NCBI GenBank assembly: GCA_016213665.1
Contig: JACQZX010000045.1
Location: 55,299 to 119,298, forward strand
DNA length: 64,000 nucleotides
Direction: 5' to 3'
Source of the DNA: Actinomycetota bacterium
GTDB taxonomy: Bacteria; Actinomycetota; Acidimicrobiia; Acidimicrobiales; Ilumatobacteraceae
Shown here: in pieces, positions 8,020-16,761 of the stretch
Numbering within the stretch: the first letter of the stretch is position 1
How the letters are laid out: the number at the start of each line of letters is the position of its first letter
Translations under genes and position numbers: made by a program
Notes under the pieces: generated by a model
The model's database searches: none
Told to the model about the DNA's origin: nothing
The model's input: only the letters and a program-made list of their open reading frames with translations

Positions 8020-8424
8020 TCAGATTCGTTCCAGCGACACGCCGGAGTGGCCGTCAAGCAATGGCTCGAGGTCGTCGACATCGCCGGTAACCAGCAATGA
8101 TGGTTGCCGAGAGATGGCCTCCGCCGCCACCAATGCATCGATGGTGGAATTGGAGTTCGCGGCGCCAAGTAGTGCGCCGGCGAGTCGCGCCGTGGGCTCG
8201 TCGAGTGGGTGGTGCGGAGCGAACTGACCCAGTGTGAGATTCACCGCCGCGTCTCGGGGGCCAATGCCGCGCACGGTCTCGGCGATCCCGACCACTGGAA
8301 CGACGATCTCGGTGCCACCGCGGTGAGCCTTGGTCACGAGCGCTCGCTGGGCGCGGGTGCCGCGGGCCAGGCCGATCACGGCTCCAGAGTCGAGGACAAT
8401 CGTTGCATCGCCTGGTCGTACCAA
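8020..8424 (-). CDS. vapC: VapC-type PIN-domain toxin
   Basis: A 134-residue PIN-domain ribonuclease, the toxin half of a type II toxin-antitoxin pair. The acidic active-site residues are visible: VLDSGAVIG at the N-terminus (Asp12), an internal Glu in GIAETVRG, NSTIDALVAAEA and VTGDVDD. The TTG at 8424 is the best start because GGAGGG lies at normal spacing ahead of it; this makes the gene overlap the antitoxin by 49 nt. It is followed at 4 nt by the kinase-like pseudogene, so the module sits inside what may once have been a single amine-catabolism operon. Confidence 0.85.
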   Translation of the reverse strand: MVRPGDATIVLDSGAVIGLARGTRAQRALVTKAHRGGTEIVVPVVGIAETVRGIGPRDAAVNLTLGQFAPHHPLDEPTARLAGALLGAANSNSTIDALVAAEAISRQPSLLVTGDVDDLEPLLDGHSGVSLERI

Positions 8425-8627
8425 TCTGCACCCTCCTTCAACTCTTGCGCGGTTAGCGGGCCGTACATCTCGTCAAGTTGTCGCAGGAGCTCCTGGATCG
8501 GGTCGATGCGCAGCTTGTGGCGCAGTGCTTCCACCACGAATGCCGACACCTCGCCGGGGCCGACTCGCTGCTTCAGCTCGGCGAGCGTGTCCTCATCGAT
8601 TGTGACGGTGACCCTGGTGGCAGTCAT
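8376..8627 (-). CDS. vapB: VapB-type antitoxin (ribbon-helix-helix)
   Basis: An 83-residue protein whose first 40 residues (TRVTVTIDEDTLAELKQRVG followed by VSAFVVEALRHKL) form a ribbon-helix-helix/CopG-like DNA-binding domain. The C-terminal half is acidic with aromatic residues and should wrap the PIN toxin. The ATG at 8627 has no Shine-Dalgarno; a TATGAT box ends 6 nt before it, so the transcript may be leaderless. It overlaps vapC and is preceded by a palindrome that is probably its own operator. Confidence 0.85.
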   Translation of the reverse strand: MTATRVTVTIDEDTLAELKQRVGPGEVSAFVVEALRHKLRIDPIQELLRQLDEMYGPLTAQELKEGADWYDQAMQRLSSTLEP

Positions 8628-8633
8628 GTAACC

Positions 8634-8652
8634 ATCATACCATGAGTATGAT
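8634..8652 (-). promoter_or_regulatory. vapB promoter/operator palindrome
   Basis: Perfect inverted repeat ATCATAC-N5-GTATGAT. On the minus strand its proximal arm contains TATGAT, which fits a -10 box placed 6 nt before the vapB ATG and implies a leaderless mRNA. Binding of VapB to the palindrome would block the promoter, the usual autoregulation of VapBC systems. Its outer edge touches the stop codon of the upstream oxidoreductase gene. Confidence 0.55.
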
Positions 8653-11135
8653 CACGCCTTTAGCCTCGTATTCTCTGGGTCGTAGAGCGGGCGATCGTGG
8701 CGGATCGCTGGGATCTGCTCGCCGTAGACCTCGATGATGAAGTCGGTGCGCTGGCAGTGCTCGATCGGCAGGTATCCGTAAGCGATCGGCTTGCCGATGC
8801 TGTGGCCGAAGTTGGCGCTGGTGGTGAAACCGACCACCGCACCATCGCCCGCGCGGGCATCGGGAAGCACGATTGCCTCACCACTCACCGGGTAGGCCAT
8901 CGACTCAAGAGTGAACGTGCACAAGCGTCGGTCGACTCCGCCGACTTGCTGCGCGACCAGCGCATCGCGGCCGAGGAAGTCGCCCTTGCCCAGGTTCACC
9001 CGCCACCCGAGTCCTGCCTCCCATGGAGTGGTGTCGGGTGTGACGTCGGTGCTCCAGTAGACGTAGCCCTTCTCCATCCGCATCGTGTCGATCGTGCGAT
9101 ACCCGACATCGACGATGCCGGATGGCTCGCCGGCGGCGCGGAGCAGTTCGTAGACATGCGCCGCGTACTCGGTGGGAATGTGCAGCTCCCAACCGAGCTC
9201 ACCGACATAGCCGATGCGCACTGCTAGCACGGGAGCCGACCCGATCGTGATCTCGCGTGCGTGCGCGTAACGAATCGCCGAGTTGGAGACATCGTTCTCG
9301 CTTACCGCTTGCAAGACCTCGCGACTGCGCGGTCCGACGATGTTGAGCACTGCCCGTGCGGAAGTCAGGTCGCGAACGATGACTGTGCCGTCATCGGGGC
9401 TGTTGCTGCGAATCCAACCCATGTCGTGGGCGCCGAACGCCGAACCGGTGACAACGTAGAAGCTGTCGTTCGCCGTGCGGGTCATCGTCAGATCGCACTC
9501 GATGCCGCCGCGCTCGTTGCACAGTTGCGTGTAGATCACCGTGCCGACCGGCTTGTCCATCTCGGCGACGCTGAGCCATTGCACCGCCTGCAACGCGCCC
9601 GGTCCGGTGATTTCGAACTTGGCGAAGCTCGTTTGGTCGATCAGCCCGACGTTTTCGCGAACGGCAAGGTGTGCCGAACGAACGTGTGACCACCAATTGG
9701 GTTCGGCGAACGATGGGTGGTCGACCGCCTCGACGCCTTCGGGAGCGAACCAGTTCGGCCGCTCCCACCCGCCGCGCGATCCGAAGACCGCGCCGCGTTG
9801 CCGCAACATGTCGTGTAGTGGGCTGCGCCGTATGCCGCGCGCAGTGGACTTCTCGCTGCCCGGTGCTGCCAGTTTGTAGTGGTGCGCATACATCTCGACC
9901 ATTCGTGGTCGCAAGAAATGCTGCGTGGTGTGGTGGAACGAGAATCGGCGCACGTCGAGCGGCCACAGATCCAGCGATGGCCTACCCTCCAGCATCCACT
10001 CGGCCATCATCTTGCCGGCGCCGCCGCCGGCGGCGATCCCGTATAGGAAGCCGGTCGCGACATAGAAGTTGTCGAGTTCCGGGACACGGCCCATGACGAA
10101 GTCGGCATCGGCGGAATAGGGGATTGCGCCGTTGATCAGACTGCGGATGCCGGCCTGTTCGATCACCGGCGTGCGTTTAGCAGCCAACTCGGCGAGTTGC
10201 GCGAAGCGGTCGTAGTTGGGATCGAACAGCTTGCGTTGGAACGGCGACGGGATTCCTTCGGTTCCGAACGCCGTCGTGTCGGGCTCGTAGCCACCGACCA
10301 GTAGGCCGGGACCATCGGGCTTGTAATACACGAGGTGATCCGGGTCGCGCATCGTGGGCATCTTGCCCAACTCGACCGGCGTGTAACCCTCGATCGGGCC
10401 GGTGAGCATGTATTGGTGCTCGACTGCGACGGCTGGAACGCGCGCACCGACCATCGCGCCGATTTCCATTCCCCACATGCCGGCCGCGTTCACGACCATT
10501 TCGCATTCGATGGAAGCCTTGCCGCCGAGCGACGAGCCGGTGTGAACTGCAGTGCACCTGCGTCCACCGACGGTTATCGATGTGACGGCGGTGTTTTCGA
10601 TGATGTGTGCTCCACGCATGCGCGCTCCGCGAGCGATTGCCTGCGTGACCGACGCCGGGTCGATGTATCCGTCGGTGGGCAAGAAGGCGGCGGCGAGCAC
10701 GTCGACAGTGCTCATCAGTGGAAATAGCTGTTGTGCTTGGTCGGCCGAAATCAAGTCCATCGGAAGCCCGAAGCTCTTGGCCATCGTTGCCAGTCGGCGC
10801 AGTTCCATTACCCGCTCCGGCGAACAGGCGAGGCGGAGACTTCCCGTCTCGTGCCAGTCGACGGCCTGCCCGGTCTCGCCCTCGAGCTCGCGGTACATCT
10901 CCACGGAGTGTTCCAGCATGCGCGTCGTGTTGCGCGACGAACGCAACTGACCAACGAGTCCGGCGGCGTGCCATGTGGCCCCGTCGGTGAGCTGATGTTG
11001 TTCGAGCAGCACGACATCGCGTTCGCCGTACTTCGTCAACCAGTACGCGATGCTGCAGCCCAGGATGCCGCCACCGATCACGACTATGCGCGCCCGATCC
11101 GGAAGTTCAGTACCGTTCACCGAACGCTGACTCAT
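8652..11135 (-). CDS. FAD-dependent dimethylglycine/sarcosine dehydrogenase-like protein with GcvT domain (paralogue B)
   Basis: An 827-residue two-domain enzyme. The N-terminal DAO-type FAD domain begins with the dinucleotide fold IVVIGGGILGCSIAYWL and contains GATWHAAGLVGQ, whose His is the covalent flavin site in dimethylglycine dehydrogenase. From about residue 430 it continues as an aminomethyltransferase (GcvT) THF-binding domain, with GYVGELGWELHIP and a C-terminal barrel. Such fusions oxidise N-methyl groups and capture the formaldehyde equivalent as 5,10-methylene-THF. The ATG at 11135 overlaps the stop of the upstream paralogue by ATGA; an in-frame extension further upstream is spurious. 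The exact substrate (dimethylglycine, sarcosine or another N-methyl amine) cannot be told from sequence. Confidence 0.87.
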   Translation of the reverse strand: MSQRSVNGTELPDRARIVVIGGGILGCSIAYWLTKYGERDVVLLEQHQLTDGATWHAAGLVGQLRSSRNTTRMLEHSVEMYRELEGETGQAVDWHETGSLRLACSPERVMELRRLATMAKSFGLPMDLISADQAQQLFPLMSTVDVLAAAFLPTDGYIDPASVTQAIARGARMRGAHIIENTAVTSITVGGRRCTAVHTGSSLGGKASIECEMVVNAAGMWGMEIGAMVGARVPAVAVEHQYMLTGPIEGYTPVELGKMPTMRDPDHLVYYKPDGPGLLVGGYEPDTTAFGTEGIPSPFQRKLFDPNYDRFAQLAELAAKRTPVIEQAGIRSLINGAIPYSADADFVMGRVPELDNFYVATGFLYGIAAGGGAGKMMAEWMLEGRPSLDLWPLDVRRFSFHHTTQHFLRPRMVEMYAHHYKLAAPGSEKSTARGIRRSPLHDMLRQRGAVFGSRGGWERPNWFAPEGVEAVDHPSFAEPNWWSHVRSAHLAVRENVGLIDQTSFAKFEITGPGALQAVQWLSVAEMDKPVGTVIYTQLCNERGGIECDLTMTRTANDSFYVVTGSAFGAHDMGWIRSNSPDDGTVIVRDLTSARAVLNIVGPRSREVLQAVSENDVSNSAIRYAHAREITIGSAPVLAVRIGYVGELGWELHIPTEYAAHVYELLRAAGEPSGIVDVGYRTIDTMRMEKGYVYWSTDVTPDTTPWEAGLGWRVNLGKGDFLGRDALVAQQVGGVDRRLCTFTLESMAYPVSGEAIVLPDARAGDGAVVGFTTSANFGHSIGKPIAYGYLPIEHCQRTDFIIEVYGEQIPAIRHDRPLYDPENTRLKA

Positions 11136-13582
11136 GCTTTGACGCGCGTGTTGGTGGGGTCGTACAACGGTTGCAACGACACCTCGGCGCGCACACGCTC
11201 GGTGGCAACTTCCAATTCGTAGGCTCCGTCGAGTACCCATTCGGCGGTGACGCCATCGGGGTTGCGCACGTAGCCCAAGCCGATCGACTTACCGATCGTG
11301 TAGCCGAATCCGCCACTTGTCAGCCAACCGACGCGCTCGCCGTTGCGGTAGATAGTTTCGCGACCGAGTAGCACGCATTCGGGGGATGCCGTAAACGTTG
11401 CCAACATCTTCTTCAGGCCCGTTGCCTTCTGCGCTTCGATGGCTTCGCGTCCCTTGAACGCGGCCCCGGACTTCAACTTGACCGCCCAACCGAGCCCTGC
11501 TTCCAGCGGTGAGTGATCGGGACCGATGTCGCTACCCCAGGCGCGGTACCCCTTCTCCAAACGACAACTCTCGATCGAGCGGTAGCCGGCGTTTACCAGG
11601 AGGTGCGGACGACCGGCCGCGACCAGCGCATCGTAGGTGGCGGCTGCCTGCTCGATCGGAATGTGCAACTCCCAACCGAGTTCGCCCATATACGTGATCC
11701 GCAGCGCACGCACCGGCGAACCGGCGATGGTGATCTGCTGCATCGTCGCGAAAGGAAAAGTCTCGTTGGAGTGATCCTCACCGGTGACAGCCTCGAGAAT
11801 CGCACGCGAGTTCGGACCCATGAGCGTGAGTACGCTGCGCGACTCGGTGACGTCGACCAATCGCGCATCCAGCCCCGGTGGGGTATTGCGCTCGATCCAA
11901 TTGAAGTCGTGGGTCGCGAAACCGGTACCGGTCACGATGTAGAACTCGTCGGAATCCACCCGTGCGACCGTGAGGTCGCATTGAATTCCGCCGCGATCGT
12001 CGAGCAATTGCGTATAGGTCAACGAACCCGGCGCCTTGTCAATGTTGTTGGCGCACAGCCAACTCATCGCGGTGAGCGCATCGGCGCCGGTAAGGCTGAA
12101 CTTGGCGAATGAGGTCTGATCGATGATCACCGCCGCCTCGCGACACGCGACGTGTTCGCGCCCGACTGCCGCGAACCAATTCTGTCGGCCGAAGCTGTAT
12201 TCGTCGTGGGGTTGTTCGTGGAAACCGGCGTTCGCGAACCAGTTGGGTCGCTCCCAACCCAACTTCTCGCCGAACACCGCCCCTGCCGCTTGCAACCGGT
12301 CGTAAAGCGGCGACACTCTATTCGGGCGACCGCTGTGGTGTTCCTCGAACGGCCACGCCATCGTGTAGTGCTTGCTATAGGCCTCGAGTGTGCGTGTGCG
12401 CACCCAGTCGGTGTCGGTGTGCGGCTTGCCGAACCGTCGGAGATCGACTACCCACAGGTCGTATGGCGGCACTCCATCGTGCACCCACTCGGCCAACGCC
12501 TGGCCCGCGCCGCCACCGGCTGCGATTCCGAAGGCGTTGAAGCCGGCACCGACGAACAGATTGGCAAGCTCAGGTGCTTCGCCGAGGATGAAGTTGCCAT
12601 CGGGAGTGAAGCTCTCCGGTCCATTGATCAACTGACGGATGCCCGCGTCGGCTAGTGCCGGGATCCGGCCGATCGCGAGTTCCATCGTGGGAGCGAAGTG
12701 GTCGAAGTCGGAATCAAGCAGTTGGAACTGGAAGGGTTGCGGTATGCCTGCGACCGCCCACGGGACCGGGTTCGGTTCGTAGCCGCCCATCACGAGGCCG
12801 CCGACCTCCTCCTTGTAATACGTCAGTCGATCGGGATCGCGCAGCGTGGGAAGGTCGCGCGGAACCTCCGGCGACATCGGCTCGGTGATCAGGTACTGGT
12901 GCTCGACCGAGACCAGCGGAACGGTCACTCCGACCGTGGCCGCCAGCGCGCGTGTCCATTGACCGGCGCACAGCACCACCCGTTCGCACTCGATTCGCCC
13001 CTGGTCGGTGACGACTGCCCTGATCACACCATCGACGACCTCGATGCTGAGCACTCGTGTGTCCTCGCAGATCGTGGCGCCGGCCATGCGTGCGCCACGT
13101 GCCAATGCCATCGTGATGTCGCTGGGGTTGGCCTGACCATCGGTGGGAAGAAACGCGGCGCCGAGAACGTCATCGACCTGCATCAGCGGCCACAACTCCT
13201 GCGCCTCACGTGGAGACAGCAAGTGCATCTCGAGTCCGAAGCTCTTCGCCGTCGTGGCTTGCCTTCTCACCTCGGTCCAGCGTTCGGCGTTGCATGCCAG
13301 CCGCAGCCCACCGTTCATCTTCCAACCGGTCGCCTGACCGGTTTCGGCCTCAAGGGTCTTGTAGAGCTCCACCGAATTGCCCAGTAGCTGCGTGATGTTG
13401 GCGCTGGTGCGTAACTGCCCGACAAGGCCCGCTGCGTGAAAAGTGCTGCCGGACGTGAGCTTGTGCTGCTCGATGAGGACGGTATCGGTCCAGCCGAGCT
13501 TGGCAAGGTGATACGCCGTCGAGCAGCCGACAATTCCACCGCCGATCACGACGGCGCGGGCTGAATGGGGAAGCGCAGTCAC
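11132..13582 (-). CDS. FAD-dependent dimethylglycine/sarcosine dehydrogenase-like protein with GcvT domain (paralogue A)
   Basis: An 816-residue paralogue of the downstream gene with the same order: Rossmann FAD motif AVVIGGGIVGCSTAYHL, covalent-flavin context GSTFHAAGLVGQLRTS, then a GcvT-like THF domain with YMGELGWELHIP and the closing YDPTNTRVKA, nearly the same ending as its neighbour. I chose the GTG at 13582 because the FAD motif starts about 10 residues later; longer starts add low-complexity antisense sequence. It opens a minus-strand unit that diverges from proV across an 87-bp gap. The pair plausibly performs two successive demethylations (dimethylglycine to sarcosine to glycine), each yielding methylene-THF for FolD. 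Confidence 0.87.
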   Translation of the reverse strand: MTALPHSARAVVIGGGIVGCSTAYHLAKLGWTDTVLIEQHKLTSGSTFHAAGLVGQLRTSANITQLLGNSVELYKTLEAETGQATGWKMNGGLRLACNAERWTEVRRQATTAKSFGLEMHLLSPREAQELWPLMQVDDVLGAAFLPTDGQANPSDITMALARGARMAGATICEDTRVLSIEVVDGVIRAVVTDQGRIECERVVLCAGQWTRALAATVGVTVPLVSVEHQYLITEPMSPEVPRDLPTLRDPDRLTYYKEEVGGLVMGGYEPNPVPWAVAGIPQPFQFQLLDSDFDHFAPTMELAIGRIPALADAGIRQLINGPESFTPDGNFILGEAPELANLFVGAGFNAFGIAAGGGAGQALAEWVHDGVPPYDLWVVDLRRFGKPHTDTDWVRTRTLEAYSKHYTMAWPFEEHHSGRPNRVSPLYDRLQAAGAVFGEKLGWERPNWFANAGFHEQPHDEYSFGRQNWFAAVGREHVACREAAVIIDQTSFAKFSLTGADALTAMSWLCANNIDKAPGSLTYTQLLDDRGGIQCDLTVARVDSDEFYIVTGTGFATHDFNWIERNTPPGLDARLVDVTESRSVLTLMGPNSRAILEAVTGEDHSNETFPFATMQQITIAGSPVRALRITYMGELGWELHIPIEQAAATYDALVAAGRPHLLVNAGYRSIESCRLEKGYRAWGSDIGPDHSPLEAGLGWAVKLKSGAAFKGREAIEAQKATGLKKMLATFTASPECVLLGRETIYRNGERVGWLTSGGFGYTIGKSIGLGYVRNPDGVTAEWVLDGAYELEVATERVRAEVSLQPLYDPTNTRVKA

Positions 13583-13669
13583 GACCCACGGAGAATACAG
13601 CCGGCCGAGCGGCAAGGGAAACGAGAGGACTAGGCTCCGTCGAACTCGAGGAAATCGTGGGGGGATGAA

Positions 13670-14686
13670 GTGGATTCGATGATCTCGGTGCGCGATCTGT
13701 GGAAGGTCTACGGCCCTCGTGCACAACGCATCGTGGGGGCCGCGGAGGCCGACCTGCCGCGAGGCGACCTGCAGGCTCGCTTCGGCAACGTCGTCGCGAT
13801 GCGCGATATCAGTCTCGATGTCGCCCCGGGTGAGGTGTTCGTCGTGATGGGGCTTTCCGGTAGTGGCAAGAGCACGCTCATCCGATGCATCACCCGTTTG
13901 ATCGAGCCGACGTCAGGGACGGTGCTCGTGGATGGCGCCGATGTAACCGCCGCCGGTAAGGACGAGCTGCTGCAGATTCGCCGCCACAAGGTGTCGATGG
14001 TCTTTCAACACTTCGGTCTGCTTCCACACCGAACGTTGCTCGACAATGTGGCCTTCGGCCTCGAACTGCGCGGCGTCGGCAAGGCCGAGCGCCGTGAGCG
14101 AGCCGGCGGGGTGCTCGAGTTGGTCGGGCTGCCGTCAATGGGGGACTACAAACCCCACCAACTGAGCGGCGGGCAACAGCAGCGCGTCGGGCTCGCCCGT
14201 GCACTGGCGACCAACCCCGACATCATGCTGTTCGACGAGCCGTTCTCGGCGCTCGATCCGCTGATCCGTCGCGAGATGCAAGACGAGATCGTGCGTTTGC
14301 GGCGTGAGGTCAGCAAGACGATGATGTTCATCACACACGATCTCTCCGAGGCGCTGCGGCTTGGCGACCGTATCGCCATCATGCGTGACGGTCGCTTCGT
14401 GCAGGTCGGCACGCCGGCAGAGGTGGTGATGGAGCCTGCCGACGAGTACGTCGCCAACTTCGTCCGCGACGTTCCACGATCGCACGTCGTTCCGGTCGAC
14501 TCGGTGATGGGGCCCGCCAGCGAGGGGCCATTCGCCGGTGAGGTCGAATCGGGCAGCAAAGTGCGCGAGGCAGTTGGCCTGGTCGCCCACAGTGACCTTC
14601 CTGTTCGTGTGGTCAGTGGCGGAAGGACCGTCGGCACCCTGGATCGTGTTGGTGTGCTGTCGGTGATCGCCACCGAGGAATCCTGA
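13670..14686 (+). CDS. proV: Glycine betaine/proline ABC importer ATPase
   Basis: A 338-residue ABC ATPase of the ProV/OpuAA type. Walker A is GLSGSGKST, the Q-loop is VFQHFGLLPHRT, the signature is LSGGQQQRVGLARAL, Walker B is IMLFDEPFSALD and the switch His lies in FITHDLSEA. About 25 residues between the first strand and the AMRDISL strand look like an insertion. The C-terminal regulatory part is short compared with the ~400-residue E. coli protein. The GTG at 13670 follows a GGGGGGA ribosome site; an ATG three codons later is possible. The gene ends in TGATG overlap with the permease gene. Import of betaines supplies the catabolic genes on either side. Confidence 0.9.
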   Translation: MDSMISVRDLWKVYGPRAQRIVGAAEADLPRGDLQARFGNVVAMRDISLDVAPGEVFVVMGLSGSGKSTLIRCITRLIEPTSGTVLVDGADVTAAGKDELLQIRRHKVSMVFQHFGLLPHRTLLDNVAFGLELRGVGKAERRERAGGVLELVGLPSMGDYKPHQLSGGQQQRVGLARALATNPDIMLFDEPFSALDPLIRREMQDEIVRLRREVSKTMMFITHDLSEALRLGDRIAIMRDGRFVQVGTPAEVVMEPADEYVANFVRDVPRSHVVPVDSVMGPASEGPFAGEVESGSKVREAVGLVAHSDLPVRVVSGGRTVGTLDRVGVLSVIATEES

Positions 14687-16707
14687 TGTCGCTTGCGGCG
14701 CCGGTGATGTCGTCGTCCGTCGAATCGCTCCCGACTCACGAGTCCGACGCCGTCCGACGAGATCGCATGCGCCGGCGCAACGGCTCGCTGGCAGTGTTCG
14801 CGGTGCTGGCCGCGCTTGCCGTCGTGTTCCTGCGCGAGGTGCCGAGTTGGATGGACTCGGGCATTCAACGTTGGGCGCAGGATCGCTACAAGTGGTCGAT
14901 CACCAACCGGCAGACTTCTCCGGTCTTTCGCTGGTTGTTCAACCCGCTCACCGACTTTCTGACCTGGTCGGTGGAGCACACCGAGACACTGCTGCTCGAC
15001 CTGCGCTGGCCCGGTGTGGTCGCCTTGATCGCGGCGATCGGGTGGCGAACCGGCGGCGTGCAGGCAGCCCTGGCAGGTGCGGGGGCGATGGTCGGTGTGG
15101 GAGTGATCGCCGATTTCGACCCGGCGATGAGAACTCTCGCGATCATGACGGTCTCCGTCGTCATCGCACTGGTCATCGGCATTCCGCTGGGTGTCTTGTC
15201 GGCTCGCTCCGATCGACTTGAACGAGTTCTGCGGGTCGTGCTCGACACCGCGCAGGTGCTGCCGATCTTCGTGTACTTCAGTCCCGTCCAGTTGTTCTTC
15301 GGCCTGAAGTTCGCCCCGGCCGTGGTCGTCACTGTCGTGTATGCGCTGCCGCCGGCAGTGCGACTCACCAACCTCGGGTTGCGCCAGGTGCCGGTCGTTG
15401 CCAATGAGGTTGGCCACTCATTTGGGGCGACATCGTTGCAGCAACTGTTCAAGGTGCAATTGCCGCTGGCCAAGAACACGATTCTGCTCGGCCTCAATCA
15501 GGTGATCATGATGGCCTTCGCGATCGTGGTGCTCGCGTCACTGCTGGGCACCGGCGACCTCGGCCAGAGTGTTCTCGCCGGCCTGCAGAAGCAACACGTT
15601 GGTCAAGCGTTCGCGGCCGGTATGGGCATAGTGCTGATGGCGGTTGCCCTCGACCGCGTGAGCACCGGTCGCCCCGAGCGGCCGCTGAGCAGACAGAACC
15701 GCTTGCCAGCCGTGCCGCGGAATTGGATCACGCCGATCTCCGTGGCTGCTGTCGCGTTGGTGGTCGTATTGGCGAACGCGTTCGACTGGCGCCGCTTCCC
15801 TTCGTCGCTCACCTACGACATCTCGTCGCCGATCGACTCGGCCGTCGACTGGGTGCAGCGCAACCTGCGCAAGGACGTTCCGATCATCGGGGGCACGCAG
15901 GCGATCAGTGACTTTCTGGTCATTCGCGTACTCAATCCCATGAAGGAGTTCCTGCTGTGGTTGCCATGGCTGGTGATCGTCGTCGGTATCGCTTTCATCG
16001 GCTGGTTGAGCCGCGGCTGGCGATTGGCCGCGACGATCGCGGTGTGCTTGCTGCTCATCGCGACCATGGGAACCATCCCCGGTGGGGGCGGCCAGATTCA
16101 GATGTGGGATCACGCGATGGACACGCTGAGCCAGGTGCTGGTTGCGATCGCCCTCAGCGTGCTGATTGCGTTCCCGCTCGGTGTGTGGGCCGGACGCTCT
16201 GACGCGGTGCACCGGGTGCTGCGACCGTTTCTCGACATTGCTCAGGTGCTGCCGCAGTTCGTGTACCTGATTCCGGTCGTCTTCCTGTTCTCCATCGGTC
16301 GCGCCGCGGGTGTCGTCGCCTGCGTTGTCTACGCCGTTCCACCGTGCATTCGGCTCACCGCACTCGGCATGCGCGAGGTCCCGACTTCCCCCAGGGAAGC
16401 CGCCATCTCATTCGGGGCCACAGGTGGGCAAGAGATGCGCCGCGTGCAACTGCCACTCGCGCGCAAGGCCATTTTGCTCGGCATCAACCAAACGCTGCTG
16501 ATGGTGCTGGCAACCGTCATCATCGCCGCGTTGGTTGGCGCCGGGGCGTTGGGCCTGGTCTCCTATGAGGCCACGTCGAAGCCGAATCTGAAGTTTGGTC
16601 AGGGCGTGGCGGGCGGTTTGAGTATTGTCTTGCTGGCAATCATGCTTGACCGCTTGACGCAAGCCTGGGGCACGCGCCCCAACCGTGAGGAAAAGCAATC
16701 AAGATAA
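14686..16707 (+). CDS. proW: Glycine betaine ABC importer permease, tandem-fused double ProW
   Basis: A 673-residue membrane protein containing two ProW-like transmembrane domains in series. Each half has the ABC coupling (EAA) segment: EVGHSFGATSLQQLFKVQLP in the first and EAAISFGATGGQEMRRVQLP in the second, about 320 residues apart. Both halves also share an RSD...VLR...LD.AQVLP stretch. E. coli ProW is a single ~350-residue permease that dimerises, so here the dimer appears to be one polypeptide. The ATG overlaps the proV stop (TGATG). Confidence 0.9.
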   Translation: MSLAAPVMSSSVESLPTHESDAVRRDRMRRRNGSLAVFAVLAALAVVFLREVPSWMDSGIQRWAQDRYKWSITNRQTSPVFRWLFNPLTDFLTWSVEHTETLLLDLRWPGVVALIAAIGWRTGGVQAALAGAGAMVGVGVIADFDPAMRTLAIMTVSVVIALVIGIPLGVLSARSDRLERVLRVVLDTAQVLPIFVYFSPVQLFFGLKFAPAVVVTVVYALPPAVRLTNLGLRQVPVVANEVGHSFGATSLQQLFKVQLPLAKNTILLGLNQVIMMAFAIVVLASLLGTGDLGQSVLAGLQKQHVGQAFAAGMGIVLMAVALDRVSTGRPERPLSRQNRLPAVPRNWITPISVAAVALVVVLANAFDWRRFPSSLTYDISSPIDSAVDWVQRNLRKDVPIIGGTQAISDFLVIRVLNPMKEFLLWLPWLVIVVGIAFIGWLSRGWRLAATIAVCLLLIATMGTIPGGGGQIQMWDHAMDTLSQVLVAIALSVLIAFPLGVWAGRSDAVHRVLRPFLDIAQVLPQFVYLIPVVFLFSIGRAAGVVACVVYAVPPCIRLTALGMREVPTSPREAAISFGATGGQEMRRVQLPLARKAILLGINQTLLMVLATVIIAALVGAGALGLVSYEATSKPNLKFGQGVAGGLSIVLLAIMLDRLTQAWGTRPNREEKQSR

Positions 16708-16761
16708 GGCTCGTGAAGGTAAGGCATGCTTGTCAGTCGAAAACTCAACAAGGGGGAGTAC

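Noticed and set aside
13583..13669. Glycine riboswitch in the gap between the FAD/GcvT genes and proV
   Set aside because: The gap is only 87 bp and shows no tandem aptamer-like structure; no other leader in the window is long enough to argue for one.
14146..15417. 423-codon minus-strand open frame across proV/proW
   Set aside because: Antisense to well-supported transporter genes and without any domain.
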